The notes beneath the pieces are model-generated. The model was given only the letters and a program-made list of their open reading frames with translations. It did not search any database and was not told where the DNA came from. The translations under genes were made by a program, and so were the position numbers. From an uncultured Pelagibacteraceae bacterium (GTDB lineage: Bacteria > Pseudomonadota > Alphaproteobacteria > Pelagibacterales > Pelagibacteraceae): a stretch of DNA of 64,000 nt. The DNA lies in the NCBI GenBank assembly GCA_902622795.1, contig CACNRD010000004.1, positions 16,256 to 80,255 of the forward strand, written 5' to 3'. This document shows, one piece after another, positions 9,106-18,507 of the stretch; position 1 is the stretch's first letter; each line of letters opens with the position of its first letter.

Positions 9106-9951
9106 TTAATTATTTTTTCTTAAGATATAAATAAAAATAAATCCAGTTATATACATCAATAGTGCATAGGCTCCTGTTGGCACCATATAAGCTACCTCAT
9201 CAAATATTAATGTTGCAACAAACACTGCTAAAGTTCCATTCTGTAGACCACACTCTAATGCAATACATTTTTGTTGTGCTACCCCTGATACAAACTTTTT
9301 AGCAATAAAGTATGCCAATACCATCATCACAACATTTAAGATTAAAACAGCCAAACCCGCCTGAGCAAGATAAGTTAAAATATTATCTTTTTCTTCAATC
9401 CATATTGCAATAAATACGATTACAAATAACCATCCTGTTAATTTATTAATTAAATTAATTTTAGATAAAATAAAATTTTCAGCAAAACCTCTTATAATCA
9501 TTCCAATTATTACAGGGACTGTAACCACTAAAGCCATTTTCAAAGCTATTCCAATTACTGAGATTTCTTTTGCAATAGTAACACCCAATATATCAGCAGA
9601 ACTGATTACAATTATTGGAATTGTAATAATACAAATTAAACTAGTCACCGCAGTTAAAGAAATAGATAAAGCTACATCTCCATTAGCAAATTTTGTTAAA
9701 ACATTTGAAGTAACACCACCCGGTGCAGCAGCAATAATCATTAGACCAACAGCTATAGCAGAGGGAAGATCGAGACTTAGGGCAATGATTAAAGCTACAA
9801 TTGGCAACAAAATTAATTGAGAAAAAAAACCTACAATAAAATCCCTCGGGGTTTTTAATATTCTTGTGAAATCTTTAATTGAAAGACCAAGACCCAATCC
9901 TAGCATGATTAGGGCTAAAACTATTGGTGCAATTGTTGTTACTATTTCCAT
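9106..9951 (-). CDS. Bile acid:sodium symporter (BASS) family transporter
   Basis: Hydrophobic 281 aa protein; MIIAAAPGGVTSNVLTKFANGDVALSISLTAV and ECGLQNGTLA motifs. Confidence 0.85.
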   Translation of the reverse strand: MEIVTTIAPIVLALIMLGLGLGLSIKDFTRILKTPRDFIVGFFSQLILLPIVALIIALSLDLPSAIAVGLMIIAAAPGGVTSNVLTKFANGDVALSISLTAVTSLICIITIPIIVISSADILGVTIAKEISVIGIALKMALVVTVPVIIGMIIRGFAENFILSKINLINKLTGWLFVIVFIAIWIEEKDNILTYLAQAGLAVLILNVVMMVLAYFIAKKFVSGVAQQKCIALECGLQNGTLAVFVATLIFDEVAYMVPTGAYALLMYITGFIFIYILRKNN

Positions 9952-10088
9952 AGCCCAAATATCATAGCACTATGAGAGAGGTTAATAAAATAAATATACA
10001 TTAGAATGTTTATGGAAAAATTTAGTTAGTAAAATTAGGAACAATTGCCTATATACTTTAGATTAAATATTAATAATAAACATTACCA

Positions 10089-11000
10089 ATGCTTTCTAAT
10101 AAAGAAATTGTCTGTCCTAACAATCTGCTTGATGTAGCGCATAAAAAAAAAGGTGTTAAAGCAGCAGTTGTAAATGCTGGTATGCCCCTACCGATGCTTT
10201 CTGTTCAAGATGCAGTAAAAGAAAATTTAATAGAGCCAATTTTTATTGGAGATAAAAAGGAAATTCAAAAATGTGCTGAAGATTTAAAATGGGATATTTC
10301 TCAATATGAAATTATTGATGAACCTGTAGAAAACAATACAGCCCCTATAGCAGCTAAACTGGCAAGTAAAGATAAAGTAAAGATTATTGTTAAAGGTCAT
10401 ATTCATACTGACATTTTAATGAAAGAAGTACTAAAGCGTGAATATAATTTAATGGGTAAAACTCGATTAAGTCATATATGGCACATGACTATTGAAAAAG
10501 AAGATTCACCATTAATTATTACTGATGGTGCCTTAAATGTATTGCCTAATATTAAAACAAAAATGCACATTCTTAAGAACGTCGTAGACTTCTCACACAG
10601 AATTGGTATTCCTCGACCTAAAGTATCTATATTATCAGCAACAGAAGAAGTAATTGAAAGTGTGCCTACTTCATTAGAGGCAGCAGAACTCACGAAATTA
10701 GCAGAAAAAGAAAATTTAAATGCTGATGTATTTGGCCCTCTAGCTTTTGATAACAGTATCTCGAAAAAATCAGCAACTATCAAAGGTATAAAAAATTCAG
10801 TAGCAGGAGAAGCAGATGTGCTATTAGTTCCTAGTGTTGAAGCAGGAAACGCTTTAGTAAAAATGATGATCTATTTTATGGGTGCTTGTGCTGCTGGTGT
10901 TGTAATCGGTGGCAAAGTTCCAGTTGTAATTACAAGTAGATCTGATGAAGCTCCAGCAAGATTGGCTTCTATTGCTGCAGCAGTAGTTGCTTTAGATTAA
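10089..11000 (+). CDS. Phosphate acetyl/butyryltransferase family protein
   Basis: PTA/PTB family pattern (IVKGHIHTDILMKEVL, ITDGALNVLPN, MGACAAGVVIGGKVPVVITSRSD). Confidence 0.82.
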   Translation: MLSNKEIVCPNNLLDVAHKKKGVKAAVVNAGMPLPMLSVQDAVKENLIEPIFIGDKKEIQKCAEDLKWDISQYEIIDEPVENNTAPIAAKLASKDKVKIIVKGHIHTDILMKEVLKREYNLMGKTRLSHIWHMTIEKEDSPLIITDGALNVLPNIKTKMHILKNVVDFSHRIGIPRPKVSILSATEEVIESVPTSLEAAELTKLAEKENLNADVFGPLAFDNSISKKSATIKGIKNSVAGEADVLLVPSVEAGNALVKMMIYFMGACAAGVVIGGKVPVVITSRSDEAPARLASIAAAVVALD

Positions 11001-11025
11001 AGATAATATAAAAGGCTTAAAATAA

Positions 11026-12312
11026 ATGACAATCAAATATTTAAAAAAATCACCAAAGACTTCATCAACAGATGATACTAAAACTACAGGTATAGTTCAG
11101 GATCTCTTAAAAGATTTAGAGAATACTAAAGAACAAGGCTGTATTGATCTAACTAAAAAATTTGACAAGTATGATGGTGAAATTGTTGTTTCTAAAGAAA
11201 GAATTGAAGAAATTAAAAAATCTTTAGATCAAAAAACAAAGGATGATATTCAATTTTCATTTGATCGAGTTCGAAAATTTGCAGAAGCGCAATTAAAAAA
11301 CTATGGTCAGGATTTTGAAGTTGAATTATCAGACGGCTTATTTGCCGGCCAAAAATTGATACCTGTAAATACAGCTGGTTGTTATATTCCTGGTGGAAGG
11401 TATGCTCACATAGCCTCAGCGGTCATGAGTGTTACTACAGCTAAAGTTGCTGGGGTTAAAAATATTATTGCATGCAGCCCACCTAAAGAAGGTGTCGGTG
11501 CTCATCCAACAATTGTTTATACTGCTGATTTATGTGGAGCAGATGTAATTTTAAATCTTGGTGGTGTTCCAGCTATTGCAGCAATGACTAATGGATTATT
11601 CAATAACCCTCCTGCGGATATTATTGTAGGACCAGGAAATCAGTTTGTAGCTGAAGCAAAAAGAATTTTATTTGGAAAAGTAGGTATTGATTTGTTTGCT
11701 GGACCAACAGAAATTGGAATTATAGCAGACGCAAAAGCTGATCCTGAAATTGTAGCTGTTGATTTAGTTGGCCAAGCTGAACATGGATATAATTCACCAT
11801 GTTGGTTGTATACAACAAGTAAAGATCTTGCAGAAAAAGTGATGAAAAGGGTTCCTGAATTAATTGAAGAGCTTCCTGAAGTTCCAAGACAAAGTGCCGA
11901 TGCAGCATGGAGAGATTATGGAGAAGTTATTTTATGTGATACCGATGAAGAAATGGTCAAAATTAGTGATGAATACGCACCTGAACACTTAGAAGTGCAA
12001 ACAGAAAATTTGAAATGGTTTCATGAAAGACTAACAAATTATGGCTCTTTATTTGTTGGAGAAGAAACTACTGTTGCTTATGGAGATAAATGTTCAGGCA
12101 CCAACCATATATTGCCTACTAAAGGTGCAGGAAGATATACAGGTGGTTTATTTGTAGGAAAATTTATAAAAACTTTAAGTTTTCAAAGAATGACAAAAGA
12201 CTCTACCAAATTAGTTGGAGCTGCAGCAGCAAGAATTTCCAGGTATGAAGGTATGGAAGCACATGCAAGAACAGGAGATGTAAGACTAAGAAAATATGGA
12301 TTTCAAAATTAA
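11026..12312 (+). CDS. Histidinol dehydrogenase-family protein, HpsN (sulfopropanediol 3-dehydrogenase)-like
   Basis: HisD fold motifs (PGGRYAHIASAVM, GPGNQFVAEAKR, AGPTEIGIIAD) with QAEHGYNSP and context next to taurine genes. Confidence 0.75.
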   Translation: MTIKYLKKSPKTSSTDDTKTTGIVQDLLKDLENTKEQGCIDLTKKFDKYDGEIVVSKERIEEIKKSLDQKTKDDIQFSFDRVRKFAEAQLKNYGQDFEVELSDGLFAGQKLIPVNTAGCYIPGGRYAHIASAVMSVTTAKVAGVKNIIACSPPKEGVGAHPTIVYTADLCGADVILNLGGVPAIAAMTNGLFNNPPADIIVGPGNQFVAEAKRILFGKVGIDLFAGPTEIGIIADAKADPEIVAVDLVGQAEHGYNSPCWLYTTSKDLAEKVMKRVPELIEELPEVPRQSADAAWRDYGEVILCDTDEEMVKISDEYAPEHLEVQTENLKWFHERLTNYGSLFVGEETTVAYGDKCSGTNHILPTKGAGRYTGGLFVGKFIKTLSFQRMTKDSTKLVGAAAARISRYEGMEAHARTGDVRLRKYGFQN

Positions 12313-13364
12313 TATTTAATCCGCTTTCCGTTTTCATCAAATACAAAAATATCTTTTAAATTAAAACCTATTGTGTTTTGGATATTATTTTTACTTGGTA
12401 TTTTTATGCTAATTTCATAATTATCTTTTTTAATATAAATAATTTTTTCATTACCTAAGTTTTCAATCAATTCTATTTTTGGTTTAAATTTGTATTCACT
12501 ATCATCAGAGACATTAAAATGTTCTGGTCTTATACCTATATAATAGTCTTTTTGTAAAAAATTTATTGAACCTATTTTAATTTTATTATCTAAAAAATTA
12601 ATCTCACTATCTGAAATAATATTATCTTTTGTTATTTTAAGAATATTCATTTTTGGAGTGCCAATAAATTGAGCTACAAAAATATTTGATGGATTACTGT
12701 AAATTTCATCTGGAGTACCTACTTGTTCAATATTTCCACCATTCAATATAACTATCCTGTCAGCCAATGTCATAGCCTCAACTTGGTCGTGAGTTACATA
12801 AATCATATTAGTTTTTATTTGATTGTGAAGTTTTGAAATTTCAACTCTCATTTCTGCTCTCAACGCAGCATCTAAATTAGATAACGGTTCATCAAACAAA
12901 AAAATTTTAGGATTTCTTGTTATAGCTCTTCCTATTGCAACTCTTTGTCTTTGACCTCCAGATAATTCTTTTGGCTTCCTCTGTAATAACTCCTCAATTT
13001 TTAGTATTTTTGCAGCTTGCATTACTTTTTTTTGTATTTCATCCTTTGGTTTTTTCTCAATTTTTAGACCAAAAGACATATTTTCAAAAACATTCATGTG
13101 TGGATAAAGTGCGTAGGACTGAAATACCATTGCTGTTTCTCTTTTAGATGGATGTAGATTGTTTACTAATTGGTTATTAATAAATATTTCACCCTCATCA
13201 ATTTGTTCTAAGCCAGCGATCATTCTTAACAATGTAGATTTTCCACATCCTGAAGGTCCAATTAAAACAAGAAACTCATCTTCTTTTCCTAAAAGATTAA
13301 AATCTGTGATTATCTTATTAGATCCAAAAGATTTGTGAACACCATTAAATTTTATATTGGCCAT
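12309..13364 (-). CDS. ABC transporter ATP-binding protein (MalK/UgpC-type)
   Basis: GPSGCGKSTLLRM, LSGGQRQRVAIGRA, FDEPLSNLDA plus C-terminal TOBE-like region. Confidence 0.88.
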   Translation of the reverse strand: MANIKFNGVHKSFGSNKIITDFNLLGKEDEFLVLIGPSGCGKSTLLRMIAGLEQIDEGEIFINNQLVNNLHPSKRETAMVFQSYALYPHMNVFENMSFGLKIEKKPKDEIQKKVMQAAKILKIEELLQRKPKELSGGQRQRVAIGRAITRNPKIFLFDEPLSNLDAALRAEMRVEISKLHNQIKTNMIYVTHDQVEAMTLADRIVILNGGNIEQVGTPDEIYSNPSNIFVAQFIGTPKMNILKITKDNIISDSEINFLDNKIKIGSINFLQKDYYIGIRPEHFNVSDDSEYKFKPKIELIENLGNEKIIYIKKDNYEISIKIPSKNNIQNTIGFNLKDIFVFDENGKRIKY

Positions 13365-13471
13365 ATTAATTTTTATTTATAAGAACATAGAAATTTATAT
13401 GATTTAATATATGAATTATATCAATTGCTAACTAGAAAAATATTTAAAAATCTGAAAAATATTTTTAAATT

Positions 13472-13933
13472 TTAACTTTCAGGAACGAACAACAAGCATA
13501 AACCATTGTTACAAAATCTTTTTCCAGTAGCAGTTGGGCCATCAAGAAAAACATGTCCATGATGAGCACCACAATTTGCACAATGATATTCCATTCTTCT
13601 CATACCAAAGGAATAGTCTATTTTAGTTTTAAAAGCACCTGGTAATGCTTGACTAAAAGATGGCCAGCCAGTTCCACTATCAAACTTTGCATCAGATGAA
13701 AATAATTTAGCTCCACAATTAGCACAATGGTAAAATCCTTTTCTTTTCTCATTAAGTAATTTACTTGTAAAAGCTCTTTCCGTTCCCTCATTAAACATAA
13801 TATCCTTTTGTTTTTTGGTGAGATTTTTATTGATAATTTTTTTTGTCTCAGAAAAAGCAAACTTATAAGGAGCAATCACATAAGTTAACAAGGATAAACC
13901 AAATAGTTTAATAAAATCTCTTTTGTTACTCAT
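13472..13933 (-). CDS. msrB: Peptide-methionine (R)-S-oxide reductase, exported
   Basis: GTGWPSFSQ, two CxxC zinc motifs (CANC), RFCNNGLCLLF; N-terminal signal-like segment NKRDFIKLFGLSLLTYVIA. Confidence 0.88.
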   Translation of the reverse strand: MSNKRDFIKLFGLSLLTYVIAPYKFAFSETKKIINKNLTKKQKDIMFNEGTERAFTSKLLNEKRKGFYHCANCGAKLFSSDAKFDSGTGWPSFSQALPGAFKTKIDYSFGMRRMEYHCANCGAHHGHVFLDGPTATGKRFCNNGLCLLFVPES

Positions 13934-14075
13934 TAAAAATAAATATTAAAATTAATAAATAATTCAATGATTAGTTATGCCACAATATAAAAAGTGACAA
14001 AAACGATCCTTAATTAATAGAAAAATTGATGCTTGTTATAAGAAATAAAGCTATAGTAATTAAAAGGAGAGTCTT

Positions 14076-14267
14076 ATGGCAACTTACGAATGTTCAAAAT
14101 GTGGTATGTCTGTAAATGCTACTTGTGGAAAATGTAACAAACCATTAGTTGATGACATACTAAAATTAGACGATGGTAATCAGGTACAAATATCTAAATG
14201 CCCTGATGATCATGGTAAAATTAAATCACCATTGTGCTGTGGTCAAGATATGAGCTGTGCTGTCTAG
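14076..14267 (+). CDS. Small Cys-rich (zinc ribbon/rubredoxin-like) protein
   Basis: 63 aa with CSKC, CGKC, CC, C; RBS AAAGGAGAG upstream. Confidence 0.7.
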   Translation: MATYECSKCGMSVNATCGKCNKPLVDDILKLDDGNQVQISKCPDDHGKIKSPLCCGQDMSCAV

Positions 14268-14869
14268 ATAATATCTAGCAATACATAAACCGCTAAACCA
14301 CTCATAAAAATAATTATAAATAAGTTAATTATTTTCCATATTTTTAAATTATCAGCGTATCGGGAAAAAAATTGTGACAGATAACCAACAAAAAAGAAAA
14401 ATAAAAAAGAAGCGAATGAGGCTCCAATTCCAAATATTATTTTATCAGCCAATAAAAAGTTTTTAGAAAAATTCCCTAAAAAAAATACAGTATCTGAATA
14501 AACGTGGGGATTTAAATAGGTAAATCCTAAAGTTTTAAAAATTATACTAACTAAGTTTGTTTTTTTATAATTTTTATTAAAGTCAATTTTTTGACTAACT
14601 GATTTAATTTTTGAGTAAATAAAGTAAATTAAGAATAAGAGTAAAAGAATATTAAAGATTAATTCAATTGTTGGAGTAAAATATTGATTAAAGTAATAAA
14701 ATAGAAAAATTCCTATAAATATAAGAAAACAGTCTGAAATTGAGCAAATAAAGCAAACTGTAAACGTAAATTGTTTTTTTAATCCCTGCTCTATTACAAA
14801 AATATTTTGGGCTCCAATAGCTAAAATTAAACTAAGGCTGGTAAAAAAACCTAATAATAGAAATTCCAT
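14264..14869 (-). CDS. LysE/ArgO family amino acid exporter
   Basis: AIGAQNIFVIEQGLK N-terminal motif, multiple TM segments, LNPHVYSDTVFFLG. Confidence 0.85.
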   Translation of the reverse strand: MEFLLLGFFTSLSLILAIGAQNIFVIEQGLKKQFTFTVCFICSISDCFLIFIGIFLFYYFNQYFTPTIELIFNILLLLFLIYFIYSKIKSVSQKIDFNKNYKKTNLVSIIFKTLGFTYLNPHVYSDTVFFLGNFSKNFLLADKIIFGIGASFASFLFFFFVGYLSQFFSRYADNLKIWKIINLFIIIFMSGLAVYVLLDII

Positions 14870-14878
14870 TAGGTTTAA

Positions 14879-16396
14879 TTAAACTCTTTTCTTACCTTGA
14901 ACAACCCTATCTAAAATTAATGCAACAAATAATATTGCAACTCCTGCTAAGATTCCTTGACCAACATTTGCATATTGTAAAGCTTCTAAAACATCTTGAC
15001 CCAAACCTTTTGCGCCAATTAAGGATGCAACTACTACCATTGCTAAACTTAACATTACTGTTTGATTAACTCCTGCTAATATGGATGGTGTTGCTAAAGG
15101 TAAATCAACTTTTCTCAATAAATACCATTTAGATGCTCCATAAGCTATTGCTGCCTCTCGAATAGTTTCGGGAACTCCTCTCAATCCAAGAACAGTTAAT
15201 CTTACAACTGGAGTTCCTCCAAATATCATTGTTATAATTACTGCTGCAACTTTACCGGTACCAAAGAAAGCAATAACAGGAATCATAAAAACAAATGCAG
15301 GCATCGTTTGCATAAAATCCATTATAGGTCTTATCATTGAGTAAAATCTTTGACGTCTTGCACAAAAAATACCTAGGGGAATACCAATTACAATACTTAA
15401 AACTGCTGCAGTACCCAATAGCGCCAACGTTGTCATCGCTTTAACCCAAAAACCTAAAAAACCCATATAACATAGAAATCCTGCAGAATATATTGCAGCT
15501 CTTGGACCAGCTGCTAATCCAGTTAAGGTCACTATGGTAGTTATAATTACTATCCATGGAGTTTTAACAAATAACAATTCTAAAAAATCTAAAACTGATC
15601 TAATACCAATTGTAATAGCAGTAAACAATGCATCTCCTTTTAGAACTGCATAATCAAATATAGTCTCTACCCACTTAATAGAAGTTAATCTTATGTCTGG
15701 ATGAGTAGGGAAATCATCCATGACATTAATTAAACCAGGAAAACTATAATGAACTACAGAAAAAAACATTATAACAGAACTAAATATGATACTTGAAATT
15801 AAGTTTTTAGTTTGCATACCTGGCATAATTGTTTTATCTGATAGCCATTCAGAATATCTTTTTTCTAGAATAGAGTTAGCTAATATTCCTTGAATAATTT
15901 TTATAAAAAATAAAAGACTAATTCCAAGAATAGTAATCCAAATTGCTGAAGCTTCAATTCTTGCTACCTCATCAATATACCCTTGCATAGCATCTTCTAA
16001 AGATTTTATATTTCTTTTATAAACTTCGACTTTATCTGGATTGTTAGTAATTGCTGCCTCCAGCTGTTGGTTTCTAAATGCTATAGTTGATTGAACTTGT
16101 TCAATTTTTTGAACTGCTTCTTTGGTAATATTTCCAAATAAGCCTCTTACTATTTGTACTATTGAAAAAGTTTCAATAATTAAGAAAGCTAAGGACCAAT
16201 TCCAAATATTTCTCATGCCAAACCAAACAGGCCCTAAAATTGCAGCATACAAGTTAAAAGAGAAAGAAAAGGAAGGCTTACTGCCAATTTTTTTAAACTC
16301 TTTAATATAATAATCAGGATTAGATTTAACAAAATCTGAAATTAATTCAGATCTTGTGGGGTTATTAATTTGATTATTCTCCATCGCCGCCCTCAA
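14879..16396 (-). CDS. proW: Glycine betaine/proline ABC transporter permease with N-terminal extension
   Basis: C-terminal ProW/OpuAB-type permease; N-terminal ~200 aa includes FSFNLYAAILGPVWFGMRNIWNW, DUF2628-like. Confidence 0.88.
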   Translation of the reverse strand: MRAAMENNQINNPTRSELISDFVKSNPDYYIKEFKKIGSKPSFSFSFNLYAAILGPVWFGMRNIWNWSLAFLIIETFSIVQIVRGLFGNITKEAVQKIEQVQSTIAFRNQQLEAAITNNPDKVEVYKRNIKSLEDAMQGYIDEVARIEASAIWITILGISLLFFIKIIQGILANSILEKRYSEWLSDKTIMPGMQTKNLISSIIFSSVIMFFSVVHYSFPGLINVMDDFPTHPDIRLTSIKWVETIFDYAVLKGDALFTAITIGIRSVLDFLELLFVKTPWIVIITTIVTLTGLAAGPRAAIYSAGFLCYMGFLGFWVKAMTTLALLGTAAVLSIVIGIPLGIFCARRQRFYSMIRPIMDFMQTMPAFVFMIPVIAFFGTGKVAAVIITMIFGGTPVVRLTVLGLRGVPETIREAAIAYGASKWYLLRKVDLPLATPSILAGVNQTVMLSLAMVVVASLIGAKGLGQDVLEALQYANVGQGILAGVAILFVALILDRVVQGKKRV

Positions 16397-17435
16397 CCAC
16401 TGCTCTTAAAAGGTCTGATTGTGTTATCACTCCTACTGACTTTTTGTTTTCATCTTTAACAACCAAGGGTTTTTGTTTTGATTTTGAGATTTCTATCAGC
16501 CTACTTAATAGATCATGTTCATGAACAGTTTCTAAATCATCAGATAAAGCACTATTTTTTTTCTCATAATCTTGAATTGTTTGCATAATAGATTTAGCTT
16601 GAACCACTTTAAGTCTCGATATTCCTTTTACAAAATCTGCAACATAATCATCTGCTGGACTAACAACTATTTGCTCTGGGGTGCCAATTTGAATAACTTT
16701 ACCATCTCTCATTATAGCAATTCGATGACCTACCCTTACTGCTTCATCTAAATCATGAGTAATAAATACTGTAGTTTTTTTCATTTGTTTGGAAAGTTTA
16801 ATAAACTCTGTTTGTAATTGTCTTCTAATTAATGGATCTAAAGCGCTAAAAGGTTCATCCATTAGAAGAAATTCAGGATCAGCAGCTAATGCTCTTGCTA
16901 ACCCAACCCTTTGCTGCATACCTCCTGATAATTCATGTGCGAATTTATTTCCCCATCCTTGTAATTCAACTATGTCTAAAATTTTATTTGCAGCATCTAA
17001 TCGATCATTTTTGCTAACTCCTCTAATCTCTAGTGGCATAGCAATATTATCAACTACTGATCTATGAGGCATTAATGCAAAGTTTTGAAATACCATACCT
17101 ATCTTTTTATTTCTTAACTCTTGTAAATTTTCACGATCAAGCTTCATTACATCTTGATCATTAATTAAAATTTTTCCTGAAGTTGGTTCTAAAAGTCTGT
17201 TAATGTGTCTAACTAAAGTTGATTTTCCACTTCCAGATAAGCCCATTACACAGAAAATTTCTCCTTGCTTAACATCAAAAGAAACATCTGATACACCAAT
17301 TACTGAATTATATTTTTCTAGGGCTTCATTTTTTGAAATACCATGATTTTGAATTGCATCTAAAGCTTCACTCGAGTTATTTCCAAATACCTTCCAAACA
17401 TTTTCAATTTTTATCGCTGAACTTAATGATCCCAT
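16374..17435 (-). CDS. proV: Glycine betaine/proline ABC transporter ATP-binding protein with C-terminal CBS region
   Basis: GLSGSGKSTLVRHINRL, LSGGMQQRVGLARAL, C-terminal KKSVGVITQSDLLRAV. Confidence 0.9.
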   Translation of the reverse strand: MGSLSSAIKIENVWKVFGNNSSEALDAIQNHGISKNEALEKYNSVIGVSDVSFDVKQGEIFCVMGLSGSGKSTLVRHINRLLEPTSGKILINDQDVMKLDRENLQELRNKKIGMVFQNFALMPHRSVVDNIAMPLEIRGVSKNDRLDAANKILDIVELQGWGNKFAHELSGGMQQRVGLARALAADPEFLLMDEPFSALDPLIRRQLQTEFIKLSKQMKKTTVFITHDLDEAVRVGHRIAIMRDGKVIQIGTPEQIVVSPADDYVADFVKGISRLKVVQAKSIMQTIQDYEKKNSALSDDLETVHEHDLLSRLIEISKSKQKPLVVKDENKKSVGVITQSDLLRAVVEGGDGE

Positions 17436-17457
17436 GTCTTTTTGTATTATAGGTAGG

Positions 17458-17488
17458 TATACTCGGCAATATTTTATTGCCGAGTATA
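17458..17488 (-). promoter_or_regulatory. Perfect 13-bp stem-loop between proX and proV
   Basis: TATACTCGGCAAT-ATTTT-ATTGCCGAGTATA. Confidence 0.8.
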
Positions 17489-17503
17489 AGTAGATTTCTT
17501 AAA

Positions 17504-18466
17504 TTAAAGCCCTAACCAACCATCAACAGTTGATTTATTTGCATCCATCCAAGCTCTTGCAACGTCAGCTGGAGCTTTTTTCTCCACTGATATTGCATAA
17601 GCCATTGATGAAACATCATCTGCAGTTAATTGAAAGTTCTTAAAGAATTCAACAATTGCAGGAGATTTACTTTCTAGAGAAGTTCCCCAACCAATTTGAA
17701 TTTGTTTAAGTGCATCTTTTGAAGCTACATAAGATTTTTTGTACCAATCAGCATCTTCTTTAGGTTGAACCATTTTGTATTTAGCTGGATCAAATTTTGG
17801 TTCTTCCAACATAACTACATCAGCCATACCCCAAATTGCATGTGGCTTGTAACAATAAAATGCATATCCCTCACCTTTTTTAATAGAATCTAAAACTCTT
17901 GCATTCTTTACCGCTTCAGCTGCTCTTATTGGTTCAATACCTGCATCATATAAACCATAATCTCTTAATTTAACTTGGTTTACGTTTGCTGATGCCCAAC
18001 CATCTGCACCAATCCAGAACTCACCTTTACCATTGCCATCACTATCCATAGCTTTAACAACTTCAGGTCTACCCAGATCTTCAATTGCGGTAATATTCAT
18101 TTTTTTTGCAAACTTCTGTGAAACACAATAACCTTGGTTTCCTTCATAAGGCTTGCTACTTAACTTTAAAGTACCTTTGGGAACTAAGTCATTAGTATAA
18201 GCCTGTTGGTTTGGTAACCATATATCAGGATGAACTTCAATTTCTCCTTTACTTCTATCAATTGCTCCATAAATAGCAGTATTGTTTCCTGGAACAAGTT
18301 CAGCTTCACCGCCCATCTTGTCTGTAACAACTGCTGCTAATAAATTTGCAATTGCTGTTGCACCTGTCCAACCTGGATCTCCAATTTTTACCTTTTCTGC
18401 AAATGATGAAACAATTGCAAAAAGAGAAATTAATCCAGCTACAAGTGTAGTTTTAATTATTTTCAT
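17504..18466 (-). CDS. proX: Glycine betaine/proline ABC transporter substrate-binding protein
   Basis: MKIIKTTLVAGLISLFAIVSSFAEKVKIGDPGWTGATAIANLL; OpuAC fold; likely start 18466 after AGGGGAAAAT, shorter than the track ORF (18493). Confidence 0.88.
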   Translation of the reverse strand: MKIIKTTLVAGLISLFAIVSSFAEKVKIGDPGWTGATAIANLLAAVVTDKMGGEAELVPGNNTAIYGAIDRSKGEIEVHPDIWLPNQQAYTNDLVPKGTLKLSSKPYEGNQGYCVSQKFAKKMNITAIEDLGRPEVVKAMDSDGNGKGEFWIGADGWASANVNQVKLRDYGLYDAGIEPIRAAEAVKNARVLDSIKKGEGYAFYCYKPHAIWGMADVVMLEEPKFDPAKYKMVQPKEDADWYKKSYVASKDALKQIQIGWGTSLESKSPAIVEFFKNFQLTADDVSSMAYAISVEKKAPADVARAWMDANKSTVDGWLGL

Positions 18467-18480
18467 ATTTTCCCCTATAT

Positions 18481-18507
18481 TTAATTTAGTCAAGTTAACT
18501 AAATTAA
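18481..18507 (-). promoter_or_regulatory. Inverted repeat directly upstream of the proX ribosome-binding site
   Basis: TTAATTTAGT-TAACTTG-ACTAAATTAA then ATATAGGGGAAAATATG on the minus strand. Confidence 0.6.

Noticed and set aside
13618-13875. 85-aa ORF in another frame of msrB
   Set aside because: Fully nested in the same strand as msrB with low-complexity Leu/Lys composition; frame artefact
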